From positions 1 to 26,442 of the forward strand of contig JAJYPA010000052.1 of the NCBI GenBank assembly GCA_021795795.1: a DNA stretch of 26,442 nt. Direction: 5' to 3'. The notes beneath the pieces are model-generated. The model did not search any database, had not been told where the DNA came from, and saw only the letters and a list, made by a program, of their open reading frames with translations. Source of the DNA: Pseudomonadota bacterium. GTDB taxonomy: Bacteria; Pseudomonadota; Gammaproteobacteria; Halothiobacillales; Halothiobacillaceae. Below, in pieces: positions 15,001-23,700 of this stretch. Each line of letters starts with the position of its first letter. Position 1 is the stretch's first letter. The position numbers and the translations under genes are program-made.

Positions 15001-15583
15001 AGCTTGCGGGAAAACTCCATTGGGATTTCCAGCCATTGGATCCCCATATACGCACGCGCCAGTAATACCGGGTAAAGGGTTGAATATTCGGGCCGCGGTA
15101 TTGTGGTGGGAAGTCCGGGTTTATCTGCTTTTTTCCGGAATTCCAGAGACGTTTGTCCGCCGCTTGCAGATTTGCATTCGATGTTGCCACCTGAATTTGA
15201 TAAAAACTCTGACGAAGCAGGGTGTCACGTTGCGGCGGTGTCCAGGTTAACAGCGGATGGGCGCTCTGAACGCCTATCGGATTCTTTACAGACTCGCAGC
15301 GCAGCCGAATCGGGGCGCTGGCCAGCGTTTTACGATCAGTTGTCTGTGGTTTAAGGGCCTCGTTTTGCGTGGTGCCAGCCATCGCGGTCGCGGCATGGGC
15401 AGCCAGAACAGGGAAGGCCATAAAACAGGCAGCCATTATAATAATCAAAGAACAAATTCGTGCCGAAGAACGCAAGCTGTTCCCATGCGGGAAAACAGGC
15501 CTCGGAACAATTGCCGCCACCCTTTTGGGTTGGAATAAGGAACAACGTTTTCCACGGATTGAAGGAACTTTTCCAATAAACAT
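12068..15583 (-). CDS. GH78 alpha-L-rhamnosidase, secreted
   Basis: This 1171-residue protein should release terminal alpha-linked L-rhamnose from glycans or glycosides by an inverting mechanism. A basic N-terminus and hydrophobic segment (about 43-65, ICSLIIIMAACFMAFPVLA) make a signal peptide. The order is that of the family: an N-terminal Fn3-like domain (about 95-200), two beta-sandwich domains, then the alpha/alpha barrel. All four catalytic residues described for Bacillus GL1 RhaB appear conserved: Asp754, Glu759 and Asp766 in DCPTREKNGWTAD, and Glu1023 in TTLWEQWNG. A C-terminal beta-sandwich follows. The ATG at 15583 has AGGAG 11 nt upstream; an ATG at 15616 adds 11 residues and is possible. 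It is third of a likely GH31-GH29-GH78 operon, 95 nt after GH29. Confidence 0.92.
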   Translation of the reverse strand: MFIGKVPSIRGKRCSLFQPKRVAAIVPRPVFPHGNSLRSSARICSLIIIMAACFMAFPVLAAHAATAMAGTTQNEALKPQTTDRKTLASAPIRLRCESVKNPIGVQSAHPLLTWTPPQRDTLLRQSFYQIQVATSNANLQAADKRLWNSGKKQINPDFPPQYRGPNIQPFTRYYWRVRIWGSNGWKSQWSFPASWLTGPLHKRDWHGHWITYRPAGVNGFYHAPVNAFYGFPTFAKANWVLPQMPDPLHASPGFYLLQRSFSLPAGITILHADMLLAAEDQCKIFINGHQLFAAFGANWRNPVVKFIGKYLHPGHNTVTVLLQNDGQTGNTAGLLAAINILGQRGYDRRIVTNTKWQAAALKNVAGWATKTLTASPAMIVKPWGAGPWGRLAALGSAPVPALHPHWLQKQPSPIFRHVFVTPLHLRRAYLFMAGLGYWVIRINGKKVGLGEIEDTSYNYSKASPYQGFNVTSLLRKGQPNVITVALGNGWYNVMERDVWNWQKAPWRHWPRFLLNLQLKSAKKTRWISTGPNWRAAAGPWLADNVYAGEVYDAAMESRGWNNPAVSDSRVPDHAQLVKTTPSGRLTAQLMPSCQVLRRFKPVAITEPLRHIYVVKFPQTMSGWVTLTARGRSGVPVVIRYGEQLYPNGTIDRASINPHVFTNPHAFTGPFQTDTYIPANDRPFTYHPQFAYNGFQYVQIYGLQSKHDILAIHADFIHTPMHRTGVFTCGNPLLNAIAKATTRSYESNFVGYPTDCPTREKNGWTADAWVASVTGLFSYNNAPGYAKWLDDFTRQQSVNGNLALIVPSPGWQTTGFHPDWESAYEMVTWFVYEYTGNGELIRKHYDGIKRYFTYMLRHCPDGIAAGGGWEIGDWVSPGRRPGIRFVRTCLVYRDAVLLARMARILGKVADQKAFLAKVAIIRRAFNAKYYKGHGVYENGGQSAQAIPLYFGLVPTARQSAAARKLVADIHAKKDHLSVGVLGDRCLFRVLTRFGHTALAYRIATQRTYPSYGLWFAHGATTLWEQWNGDGSHNHIMFGDILGWMYNDLAGIKPDPTAPGFRTILIAPHPVHALPWAGAVYQSHFGKIACKWQWHGCDLWVTISIPPATSGVITLPGTGNGHIFCNGHRLTSKTPGVQRLKASNQTNAATTVLVAPGQYRFSYAPQGGYCGNN

Positions 15584-15678
15584 GGTGAAAAGGACTCCTA
15601 AATATCGCGTAATCATTCACGGCCTTCCGACCCGTAGCCGCCTTCAATATCGAATCAGCCCCGCTGCGGGCCGTGGCG

Positions 15679-17106
15679 TTATTGGTTCAACGGATGGATC
15701 GGGCCAGACACCTGCAGAACAATCACGCTAGCCACCGGATCGGGCGCGTTGCGGGGCAGATACACCAGTTGGCCGCCAGTTCCGGACGCGGTTTGTAGCT
15801 TGATATATGGATTGGCCAGCAAACAGGCTTTGGTGATTCGGTTGGTCATGGGCACAACCAAGGTCCGATTTTTGGGCCAATGGGTTACTTCAAGGAACAG
15901 CTTGCCGGTCTTTTGCGTGGCGTAACCAAACGGAAGTGCCTGGGCAAATGGCGTGCGATGCGAGCCATAGATGGCTTCGCCATTAACCCTTAGCCATTTT
16001 CCCATGGCCAGAAGACGATCCACTTCAGGCTTCGGTATGACGCCCATGGCGGTGGGACTGACATTGAGCAGGAAATTTCCGCCTCCGCTGGCGCATTTAA
16101 GCAAATTACAAATCAGTACCTTGGGCGTTTTAAAGTCATGATCATAACTTCTATAACCCCATGAGTTATTGATCGTCATGCACGTTTCCCAAGGCCCCGG
16201 CAGGCCCTGCTGTGGAATTTGCTGTTCTGGCGTGGAGTAATCGCCATAACCGAATCCGATACGGGCATTGATGATGATGGTGGGGTCAATGGAGCGGATG
16301 TAATTATAGAGTTCATGCGAACAGGTTTTATTCCAACCACGCGTCCACTGGCTGTCTAACCAGAGCAGATGGGTGTGATATTGCGTGATGAGTTCATGAA
16401 TTTGCCGTTCCATATAATGCAGATACGCCAGCCTGCGTCCCTGCGCAAAATGTGTTGGGTTGTAGGTTGGATGGGTCGCACTGGCATGAAAGGGCAATTG
16501 ATCCCGTGAATGCCAATCCATAATGGAATAATACGTACAGAATTTAATGCCCTGCCGCCGGCACGCCGCGGAAAGCATGGCCAAAGGGTCTTTATGCCAA
16601 GGTGTGGCTTTAACAATATTAAAGTTTGTGGCCTTGGTATTAAACATGCAAAAGCCATCAAGGTGCTTGCTGGTAATAACAATGTATTTCATGCCCGCTT
16701 CACGGGCGATTTTAACCCATCGGTTGGCATTGAAATCAACAGGATCAAATTTTTTAGCCAGAGCGTTGTACTGATCGTTGGGAATGTGGGCAAAAGACTT
16801 AATCAACGCGCCGTCTCCCGAAATCCGCTTGCCATGCCACACCCCCGCCGGCACCGTATACAGGCCCCAGTGAATGAACATGCCGAAGCGAGCCTTTTCC
16901 CACCAGCCCATATCCGCCGTATGCTTTTTACCAACCGGATCGAACGCCTTGGAATTCCCCGCAACCAAAGGCTTCGTCCCAACGACCAGGGCGACAGGCC
17001 AGGATATTGCGTTCGGGAATGCCGCCATGGATACCCGGTTAATAAAGAGGCTCAATGCCGCGAGGATTGCCATGATCACAAAAGCCACCAAACGACGATT
17101 CAACAT
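15679..17106 (-). CDS. GH29 alpha-L-fucosidase, secreted
   Basis: This 475-residue retaining alpha-L-fucosidase starts with a Sec signal peptide (RRLVAFVIMAILAALSLFI). The GH29 barrel begins at about residue 65: WWEKARFGMFIHWG and YTVPAGVW are family hallmarks, and KHLDGFCMF and WHSRDQ follow. The nucleophile is Asp251 in HLLWLDSQW. The acid/base in GH29 varies among subfamilies; Glu294 (STPEQQ) and Glu307 (PWETC) are candidates. NFLLNVSPTAMG (about 344-355) closes the barrel. The C-terminal beta-sandwich is short. The ATG at 17106 has GAGG 7 nt upstream. It lies 93 nt after GH31 and 95 nt before GH78 with no clear terminator between, so all three are probably one transcript. Substrate is likely a fucosylated glycan side chain. 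Confidence 0.92.
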   Translation of the reverse strand: MLNRRLVAFVIMAILAALSLFINRVSMAAFPNAISWPVALVVGTKPLVAGNSKAFDPVGKKHTADMGWWEKARFGMFIHWGLYTVPAGVWHGKRISGDGALIKSFAHIPNDQYNALAKKFDPVDFNANRWVKIAREAGMKYIVITSKHLDGFCMFNTKATNFNIVKATPWHKDPLAMLSAACRRQGIKFCTYYSIMDWHSRDQLPFHASATHPTYNPTHFAQGRRLAYLHYMERQIHELITQYHTHLLWLDSQWTRGWNKTCSHELYNYIRSIDPTIIINARIGFGYGDYSTPEQQIPQQGLPGPWETCMTINNSWGYRSYDHDFKTPKVLICNLLKCASGGGNFLLNVSPTAMGVIPKPEVDRLLAMGKWLRVNGEAIYGSHRTPFAQALPFGYATQKTGKLFLEVTHWPKNRTLVVPMTNRITKACLLANPYIKLQTASGTGGQLVYLPRNAPDPVASVIVLQVSGPIHPLNQ

Positions 17107-17199
17107 GCCATTACCTCGTAAAATACCTGTCCAAACTCAATATGACGCCAACAGCCGCGATCATGCGGAGATAAAACAATATTACAATTTCACATCATA

Positions 17200-19740
17200 T
17201 CATTTATGCATATCAATATATATTGCGGAATTCGTTTTTACATTCTGAATTACCCTTATTTCCAAAATCCCGGTGGCCTGCCGTCCCGATGCCGGTACAT
17301 AGGACCAGCCGCTATTCCCTGGCGATACGGGACGGCCGTCAACCGTAACCGCCGTCGGCTTAGCCGTATGCACGCGAAGTGTAAACATGCGATGCCGCGG
17401 CATATTTCCCCAGCCTGCGGATCGCAAACTGCCCGCTGGCGTTAACGAGCCAGCCGGGTAATGCGTCCCATAAGTTCCCGACGTTGGCCCAATGGACACT
17501 TTCACATTTTGTGCATTATTCACGCAGGTGATGGGCGTGGTGGCAAACCGGCCCTTTAGATATTCGTACGTAACACCATCATCTTCATACAGTGTAAATT
17601 TGCTTTTTCCGTGCGGCCATATAGACAAACCAATGTCCTTAATTGGCACGCGGCTGACATATTGCACCGTCGGCCAAGTGGGCACAATGGCCCCGGCTCG
17701 CACAAACAGACCTCCGCCGCGGTTGGAGGGAATGTGCAGCGTGATCCATTGTCCGCCGTGATAAAGTTTGCCCGTCCAGTAATCGATCCAGTCGCCTTGG
17801 GGAATATATGCCTTGTCCGTGAACACCACGCTTAAAAAGGCGTTGCCGAACATGTACTCGTGAGTCAGGTTGGCGCACTGCGGATCATTGGGATAAATCA
17901 GCGGCATGGCCCGCATGATGGGCATGCCGGTTTGACTGCCGCGCCAGGCCATTGAATAAATGTAAGGAAGAAGCCGGTGACGCAGATTGTCATAATACCG
18001 GAATATAGCCTGTATCTTTGGATCCAACAGCCAGGGCTCAAAACTCTGCGCCCAGCTTTGTGCAATGGTCCAACCGCTAAAAAAGGCCGCATGAATGTTT
18101 GCGGGGGATGGCGGTATCAAGTTCGAGGTGATGTTCATATTGCCGGTAAGACCCAAGTTGAGCATCCAGCAAAGCGGTCCTGCAGCCATCGGGTCATCAT
18201 CGGTGGTAATTGCTCCCCAGTGCTGCGTTCCGGTATAAACGCCGCAATATTGTGTAAAAATACGCGGTGATGAAGGTCCATCCTTGGCGGCACCCTGATA
18301 CATCTGCTGGAGAATCATAACCTGGGTAAGGTTGTGCATTTCCAGATCGCGTCGGCCATTATAGTATTTACGCCCTGAATGGATCATCATAATTTTGGAT
18401 GGATCAATTTTAAAAGCCCGGATGCCTTCTTTGACAAACTTACGCAAATGGTGATACCAGCCGGAAGGGCGGGCGGGAACCGTATTGGGATGGCCCTGAC
18501 GTATGGCTACCTCACGCTGAGCCTGCAAGGTTAAGTCGTCATTGCAACAAAACCACAGATTCATCCGAATGCCAATACGCCGCATCGCTCCGATAAACGT
18601 CCAGTTCTCACCACGTCCTTGCAGCCATTTCGGCAAATAAAAGCGATTGGTATTCCAATTTGCCTGGTGAGAGAAATCGTAAAACTTCTGCATCCAACCC
18701 GGCTCAAGCGAGTAGCAGTCCAGCGGGAATTTGAGGTGATGAAAGTTGTGTCCCTCCTGGAGCATGGTCAACTGATTAAGGAGGATGTTCCCATCAAACC
18801 AAAGACCGTAGCCCCATTCGGGTAATAAAATTGGCCGTCCCGATATTTGGGTATAAAGATTGATGTTTTGCCGCAGGCTGCCACCCGCCATAAGATAGAA
18901 ATCCGTACGCCCAAACGGCCCCCACACATACGCCTGATTTTTCCTGTATGCCCCCAGATCAAAATAAGTCGGCCATGCGGTGTTCATCAGCACGGCCCAG
19001 CCGCGAGTGCTCATCACAAAAGGAACGCCCCCTTCGGTCTGCTCAAATTTGGCAAATTTGGGGTCATACCCATTTAGGCCCCGGTACTCCACCCAGTTGC
19101 GATAGGCATACCCCCTTAGCTGTACGCGTTTTTGCGAGGCTTCGCCCATGCCGTAAAGTCTTTCGGATTTATTCAAATGAATCCGAATGCCAAAGTGCGG
19201 AATTGACCAGCGGGTAAGATAGCGCTCAATGTACTTGACGGGTTGGCTGGCCACACCCGGCTGGCCGAGAATTTTTCCTCCTATGCCATTGGCCCCCTCG
19301 TGCGCATTGTATAGAAAATAATGAGCCAGCCACCGCTGGTGCCGTCGGTATGCCGCCTGGCCTTGCGCCCCGGTGGCCTGCGGCGTTGCCGCAAGCCGGT
19401 TCAGGATCACCTTGCCCGATTTATCCAGCAGTTGAAGGTTCCCGGTTTTGGTATTCACAACCAGTTCCGCATCCGTGGTTTTCAAACGCGTCAGATCACC
19501 CGATGACGACTGTTGGATATTCACCATCGGCCATTTTCTTTTGACGATGCCATAGCGTTTCAGGATGGATGGCTTGAATTTACCATTCCGGCGAATCTGT
19601 ATATGGAATATCTGTGGCGTATCGGCGGTGATGCGCATCATCACACCGCCGGGAAGACGGACATCCGCCGCTGGAGCCACGCTTGCCAACCGCATCATCA
19701 GGCCAACGGTCAGAGCATAAACAACCAGGGAAAACTTCAT
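17200..19740 (-). CDS. GH31 alpha-glycosidase (alpha-xylosidase/alpha-glucosidase type), secreted
   Basis: The protein has 846 residues with a Sec signal peptide (about 1-25, KFSLVVYALTVGLMM, AxA-like site at APA). The N-terminal galactose-mutarotase-like domain carries ERLYGMGEASQKR (about 193-205), typical of GH31. The catalytic barrel follows from about 300. The nucleophile is Asp446 in IRAFKID and the acid/base is probably Asp514 in HWGAITTDDDP, where most GH31 members have WSGD. The C-terminal sheets include WIDYWTG and LYEDDG (DUF5110-like region). AGSLTPAGSLRSAG near 763-776 is a small internal repeat. Alpha-xylosidase would fit the fucosidase and rhamnosidase beside it, but the exact specificity is not readable. 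GGAG lies 5 nt before the ATG. It is the first gene of the likely GH31-GH29-GH78 operon. Confidence 0.9.
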   Translation of the reverse strand: MKFSLVVYALTVGLMMRLASVAPAADVRLPGGVMMRITADTPQIFHIQIRRNGKFKPSILKRYGIVKRKWPMVNIQQSSSGDLTRLKTTDAELVVNTKTGNLQLLDKSGKVILNRLAATPQATGAQGQAAYRRHQRWLAHYFLYNAHEGANGIGGKILGQPGVASQPVKYIERYLTRWSIPHFGIRIHLNKSERLYGMGEASQKRVQLRGYAYRNWVEYRGLNGYDPKFAKFEQTEGGVPFVMSTRGWAVLMNTAWPTYFDLGAYRKNQAYVWGPFGRTDFYLMAGGSLRQNINLYTQISGRPILLPEWGYGLWFDGNILLNQLTMLQEGHNFHHLKFPLDCYSLEPGWMQKFYDFSHQANWNTNRFYLPKWLQGRGENWTFIGAMRRIGIRMNLWFCCNDDLTLQAQREVAIRQGHPNTVPARPSGWYHHLRKFVKEGIRAFKIDPSKIMMIHSGRKYYNGRRDLEMHNLTQVMILQQMYQGAAKDGPSSPRIFTQYCGVYTGTQHWGAITTDDDPMAAGPLCWMLNLGLTGNMNITSNLIPPSPANIHAAFFSGWTIAQSWAQSFEPWLLDPKIQAIFRYYDNLRHRLLPYIYSMAWRGSQTGMPIMRAMPLIYPNDPQCANLTHEYMFGNAFLSVVFTDKAYIPQGDWIDYWTGKLYHGGQWITLHIPSNRGGGLFVRAGAIVPTWPTVQYVSRVPIKDIGLSIWPHGKSKFTLYEDDGVTYEYLKGRFATTPITCVNNAQNVKVSIGPTSGTYGTHYPAGSLTPAGSLRSAGWGNMPRHRMFTLRVHTAKPTAVTVDGRPVSPGNSGWSYVPASGRQATGILEIRVIQNVKTNSAIYIDMHK

Positions 19741-19897
19741 ACTTACTCCATATCAAACGGATGATAAAAATCCGGTCGGCCGCGAGCGCCGATGATTTTT
19801 GGCGATTAGACATCAACGGCGATGCCTCCCCACTTTATATCACTTCATTTTAGTCTTTCTCAAGGCCCTAAGCTTCATACTGTCGCACGCGCCGTCT

Positions 19898-19923
19898 TGG
19901 GCTAATACGTTCCGCATAGCCCA
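19898..19923. promoter_or_regulatory. Inverted repeat upstream of the minus-strand GH31 gene
   Basis: TGGGCTA (19898-19904) and TAGCCCA (19917-19923) are perfect 7-bp arms with a 12-nt spacer, about 160-180 nt upstream of the GH31 start. On the transcript predicted from the module promoter it would form a hairpin; as DNA it could be an operator. The 980-bp gap 19741-20720 also holds the second regulatory module copy and the GH31 plus-strand promoter. Confidence 0.35.
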
Positions 19924-20075
19924 CATTCCCGCCGCTAACAATGATGCTTTTTCGATAGTTTTCAGAGCGAAACCTCACAAGACATACGAACACTATCGGG
20001 ACGATGGCGGCCCGACTTGCCAAACCAAAAACCTACTGCATTGGAAAAAACTGGATAACCAAAAAATTCTTTTTT

Positions 20076-20160
20076 GCTCCCTGTGGGAGCCTCTTTCAGA
20101 TTACTCGCCAAACCGGACAGGCCGCGGATCCACACCAACATGGTTGCGGACTATATTTTA
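20076..20160 (-). repeat. Second copy of the PEP-CTERM-type leader segment
   Basis: This matches 11222-11300. The hairpin here is GCTCCC-TGT-GGGAGC (20076-20090): compared with copy 1, one T-A pair has become C-G on both arms, a compensatory change. GCCAAACCGG and CGCGGATCCACAC follow as in copy 1. On the minus strand no PEP-CTERM frame follows; the next gene is GH31 at 19740. Confidence 0.65.
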
Positions 20161-20172
20161 TTTCTGAAGTGA

Positions 20173-20202
20173 AGCATAACACGCTGTTCCGGTTCCGCAC
20201 AA
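20173..20202 (-). promoter_or_regulatory. Candidate promoter for the GH31-GH29-GH78 unit
   Basis: On the minus strand TTGTGC (20197-20202) and TATGCT (20173-20178) are 18 nt apart and align with the PEP-CTERM promoter (TTGTAA, 18 nt, TATACT), directly next to the 340-bp repeat block as in copy 1. Transcription would start near 20166 and give a leader of about 425 nt. The -10 and -35 are weaker than in copy 1. Confidence 0.4.
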
Positions 20203-20205
20203 TAT

Positions 20206-20543
20206 CACTTTTCATCAAACCTTGTACCACTTTTTATCAAAACAAGAGGGCGTTATCGGGCCTCCGAGAAGATAATCAACTGCGGATCAACTGCGGATTA
20301 CGAGGACAGGTCGTTGGATCCGTTTTTGTCGGGACTGGAAAAATTGCTTGCAGAACAGGGTTTTGTGCTCATTTTCAGGTATAAGAGTTCTTCGTTATCT
20401 TTGTTTCCTTCTGTAAAACCCGTTACGTTTTTATACACCAAGCCAACGAAGGAAACGAAGAAATTTGTTCCGCATCCACTTTGCCCTGTTATATCGCACG
20501 TTATTCGAGGGACTGGTTCAATCACGAGGCGGTTTGTTGCGGC
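20206..20543. repeat. Dispersed intergenic repeat, copy 2 (about 340 bp)
   Basis: This is the same block as 11512-11850, in the same orientation. It lies between two divergent GH31 genes, next to the candidate minus-strand promoter and about 180 nt upstream of the plus-strand GH31 ATG. The open frame of that GH31 runs back through part of the block to 20481, but this is not thought to be translated. Confidence 0.85.
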
Positions 20544-20649
20544 ACGCCGTTGCTTTTTCAGGCTCCCGTTAAAAATGGACAGGATAGACCGACTTTTGCC
20601 AGACCCGGAAAAATTGCACGCCCCATGAACAACACCGGGATTCCATTAT

Positions 20650-20677
20650 TTGACAATTGTCCGTGTTCCGGTAAAGC
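20650..20677 (+). promoter_or_regulatory. Possible promoter of the plus-strand GH31 gene
   Basis: A consensus -35 TTGACA (20650-20655) is followed 16 nt later by TAAAGC (20672-20677), a poor -10. The start would be near 20684, about 37 nt before the ATG. The perfect -35 is the main support. Confidence 0.4.
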
Positions 20678-20720
20678 TACATTTTATTGGATTCTGACTG
20701 CTGTATTTGGAGTTACTTCG

Positions 20721-23700
20721 ATGAATGATCGCCGTGATTTTCTAAAAATTGCCTCCGCCGCGGCGGTGACAACCGTCCTGGCAACACGATCCACCTCGGT
20801 GGCGGATGCCGCTCCGGCACCGACACTGGGGGCTGTTTCCAGTGCCGACGTGGACGCGGGCGAACTGAAAATCAGCATCGGCAATGACATTCTTCGCGTG
20901 CAGGCGCTTTCGCCGCACATTCTCCGTCTGGATCTGCTGGCCAATGGCAAGAGCGATCCACATACGCCGGTCTTGGACCCACATGTCAAATTTTCCGGCG
21001 ATCCATCCGCCAAATTGGAAGCCACCGGGAACCCGATTCGCGTGCGGACGGATCAATTTGAACTGCACATAAGCCGCAACCCATGCCGACTGACACTTTT
21101 GGATAAATCCGGCAAGGTATTGCTGGAGCAAACGGCGGAACAGAGCCTGCATGTCGATCCGAAAAACCAGGCTAAAACCGGTTTTTCCTTTCGGCACAGC
21201 AAAAAAGACAATTTTTACGGCATCCGCTCCGGATTTTCTATATCCGACATGCTGAAACATCAGAAGAAATTGCCGCAATTCCCCGTACTGAAAGATGGCG
21301 CGGGCGTACCTGATGATACCTATCAGATTAAAGCCTCCCTTGAAGGTGGCGGCGGAGCACCATTTGCCTGGACCACCGCTGGCTATGGCATTCTGGTGGA
21401 TTCCGATGGCGGCTACTTTCAAATCAAGCCTGACGAAATCAGCTTTTATTATGGCAACCCCAAGCCGGAAAATTATGGCCGCAATTATTTCCGCCCCAAC
21501 AGTCTGACCGTGTTTATTTTCGTTGGCGGAGCGAGGGATATTTTTCGCGGACTGGCCATGGTCAGCGGAAAAATGCAGATGTTTCCCAAGTGGGCGTATG
21601 GCTTTACCAATTCGCAGTGGGGAACGAATCAGGAATTGCTTCGCGGCTATCTGGAAACCTACCGCGCCATGGATATTCCCATTGATAATTTCACACTGGA
21701 TTTTGACTGGAAAGACTGGGGGGCCAGCCATTATGGGGAATTTCGCTGGAATCCGGTGAAGTATTCCCAGGCCCTTTTCACACCCGACAATCCTGATGCA
21801 CTGGTTAACTGGACGCGTGAACTGGAATGCAAAATCACCGGCATCATGAAACCCCGGATTATTATCAGCACGGTCAAGGGCCATCTTGAACCTATGACCA
21901 CACAGGGCGCATCGGCCAAAAAACTCGGCATCTACTCGCCTACAGAAAAGCCTTCTGTGGATTATTTTTCTCATCTCATGACTATTGACCTGGATTTTTA
22001 CAATCCTCTGGCGCGGCAATGGTATTGGCACGCCACCTGGGCACACCAGTGCATGCAGCACGGCATTGCGGGCTTCTGGAATGATGAGGCGGATTCGCCC
22101 GCCACCGGAAACTTTGAATTCCTGCACATGCAGCAGGCCTTGTATGATGGTCAGCGGCGCGATCGCCCGCGCCATCGCATCTGGTCCATGAACCGCAATT
22201 TTTATCTTGGCTCCCAGCGCTATGCCTACGCAACATGGTCCGGAGACATCAATACCGGCTTTGCCGTGATGCGCGATCAGACCCTCAACATGATCAACAC
22301 GATAAACCTTGGCCAGATGCGCTGGGCGCAGGATACCGGCGGTTTTTTAGGCCACCCCACACCGGAAGTCTATTCCCGCTGGTTCCAGTTCACCGCGGTT
22401 TGCCCAACCTTGCGCACGCATTGTGTTATTGGGGAGCGGCGGCAGCCGTGGGTCTACGGCGATCAGGCGTGTGAAACCGTCAAACAGGCCATTCGGCAGC
22501 GTTACAGTTGGTTCTTCTATACCTATGCCCTGGAACATGCCGCCTGCACCGAAAGCGGTGTGGGCATTGTACGGCCATTAACGTTTGACTATCCCGATGA
22601 TCCCAATGTCGCATCCATGGTGGATCAATGGATGTTCGGTGACTGGATTCTCTGTGCCCCTGTGCTGGAGAAAATGGGCACCGGAAAAGGCGAATCCACC
22701 ACCCGGCGCATCTATCTGCCTGCCGGCGATTGGACGGATTATTTCCAAGGCAAGCGTTATAAGGGCGGCCAATGGATTAACTATGAACTGAATCCCACCA
22801 CTTGGATGGATTGGCCCCTGTTTATCAAGGATGGAGCCATCATTCCCACTACGGAACCGGTGCGGGCTATTCACACCGCCAAACCAGAGATGGCGTATCT
22901 GGATGTATTTCCCGCCAAAGCGACAACATCCGGCGAATTTTATGATGATGACGGAGAATCTTACGACTACGAACAGGGACGGTTTCATCGGCAGATTATA
23001 TCCGCACACAAACATTCCGGCGGTGCCGATATTCATATTTCCGCACGGCAAAGGAACTATTCCTCCACCGTCAAGCATTTTGTGATTCGTCTGCATGGGC
23101 AGGCGGCCAAAGAAGTGCATGTCGGTGGGCAACCGCTACCGCACCGTGCCAGCGCTCTGGCTTTAGCCAAAGCCACATCCGGTTGGTGTGTGGATGTGGA
23201 TGTTTACGGCCCCGTTACGCTGGTAAAAGTCCCGGCCGGCATGAATGACGACATGGCCGTAGCCGCCAAAGGCCATCAGACTCTGACCCGGGCCGTGGAG
23301 GTGCTGACCGCGGGTGATGCGTCACTTTCCGGCCCCAAGCCGCCAACGGTGCCGCTGAAGACCAATAATGAAATGTATGTGGACGCCAAGATGTTTGGCC
23401 CGATTCCGCACACACAAAATGTGATTTCCACGGATCATCCCGGTTATACAGGCATAGGTTTTATTGCGGGCTTTGTAACACCCGGCACCGGGGCGACGTT
23501 CTATTTCCGCCGAGCCAAGGCTGGAAAATATCTGGTTAAATTCCGGATGGCCAATGGCGCGCCAACGCAGGTGCGGACACTAAATGTTTACGTCAACGGA
23601 ATTTTCTGTGGCACACTGCATATTCCGGGTTTGCAGGATTGGAATACCTGGCAGGAGTTGCCGATGTACCTTCCACTGGTCGCGGGAAACAACACCATCA

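Noticed and set aside
19741..20075. Remnant of a second PEP-CTERM gene behind module copy 2
   Set aside because: The leader matches the PEP-CTERM leader, but past the hairpin only a few T-rich bases align and no signal-peptide frame can be followed.
20742..22175. 477-residue minus-strand open frame
   Set aside because: It is antisense to the GH31 gene with conserved catalytic motifs; a shadow frame.
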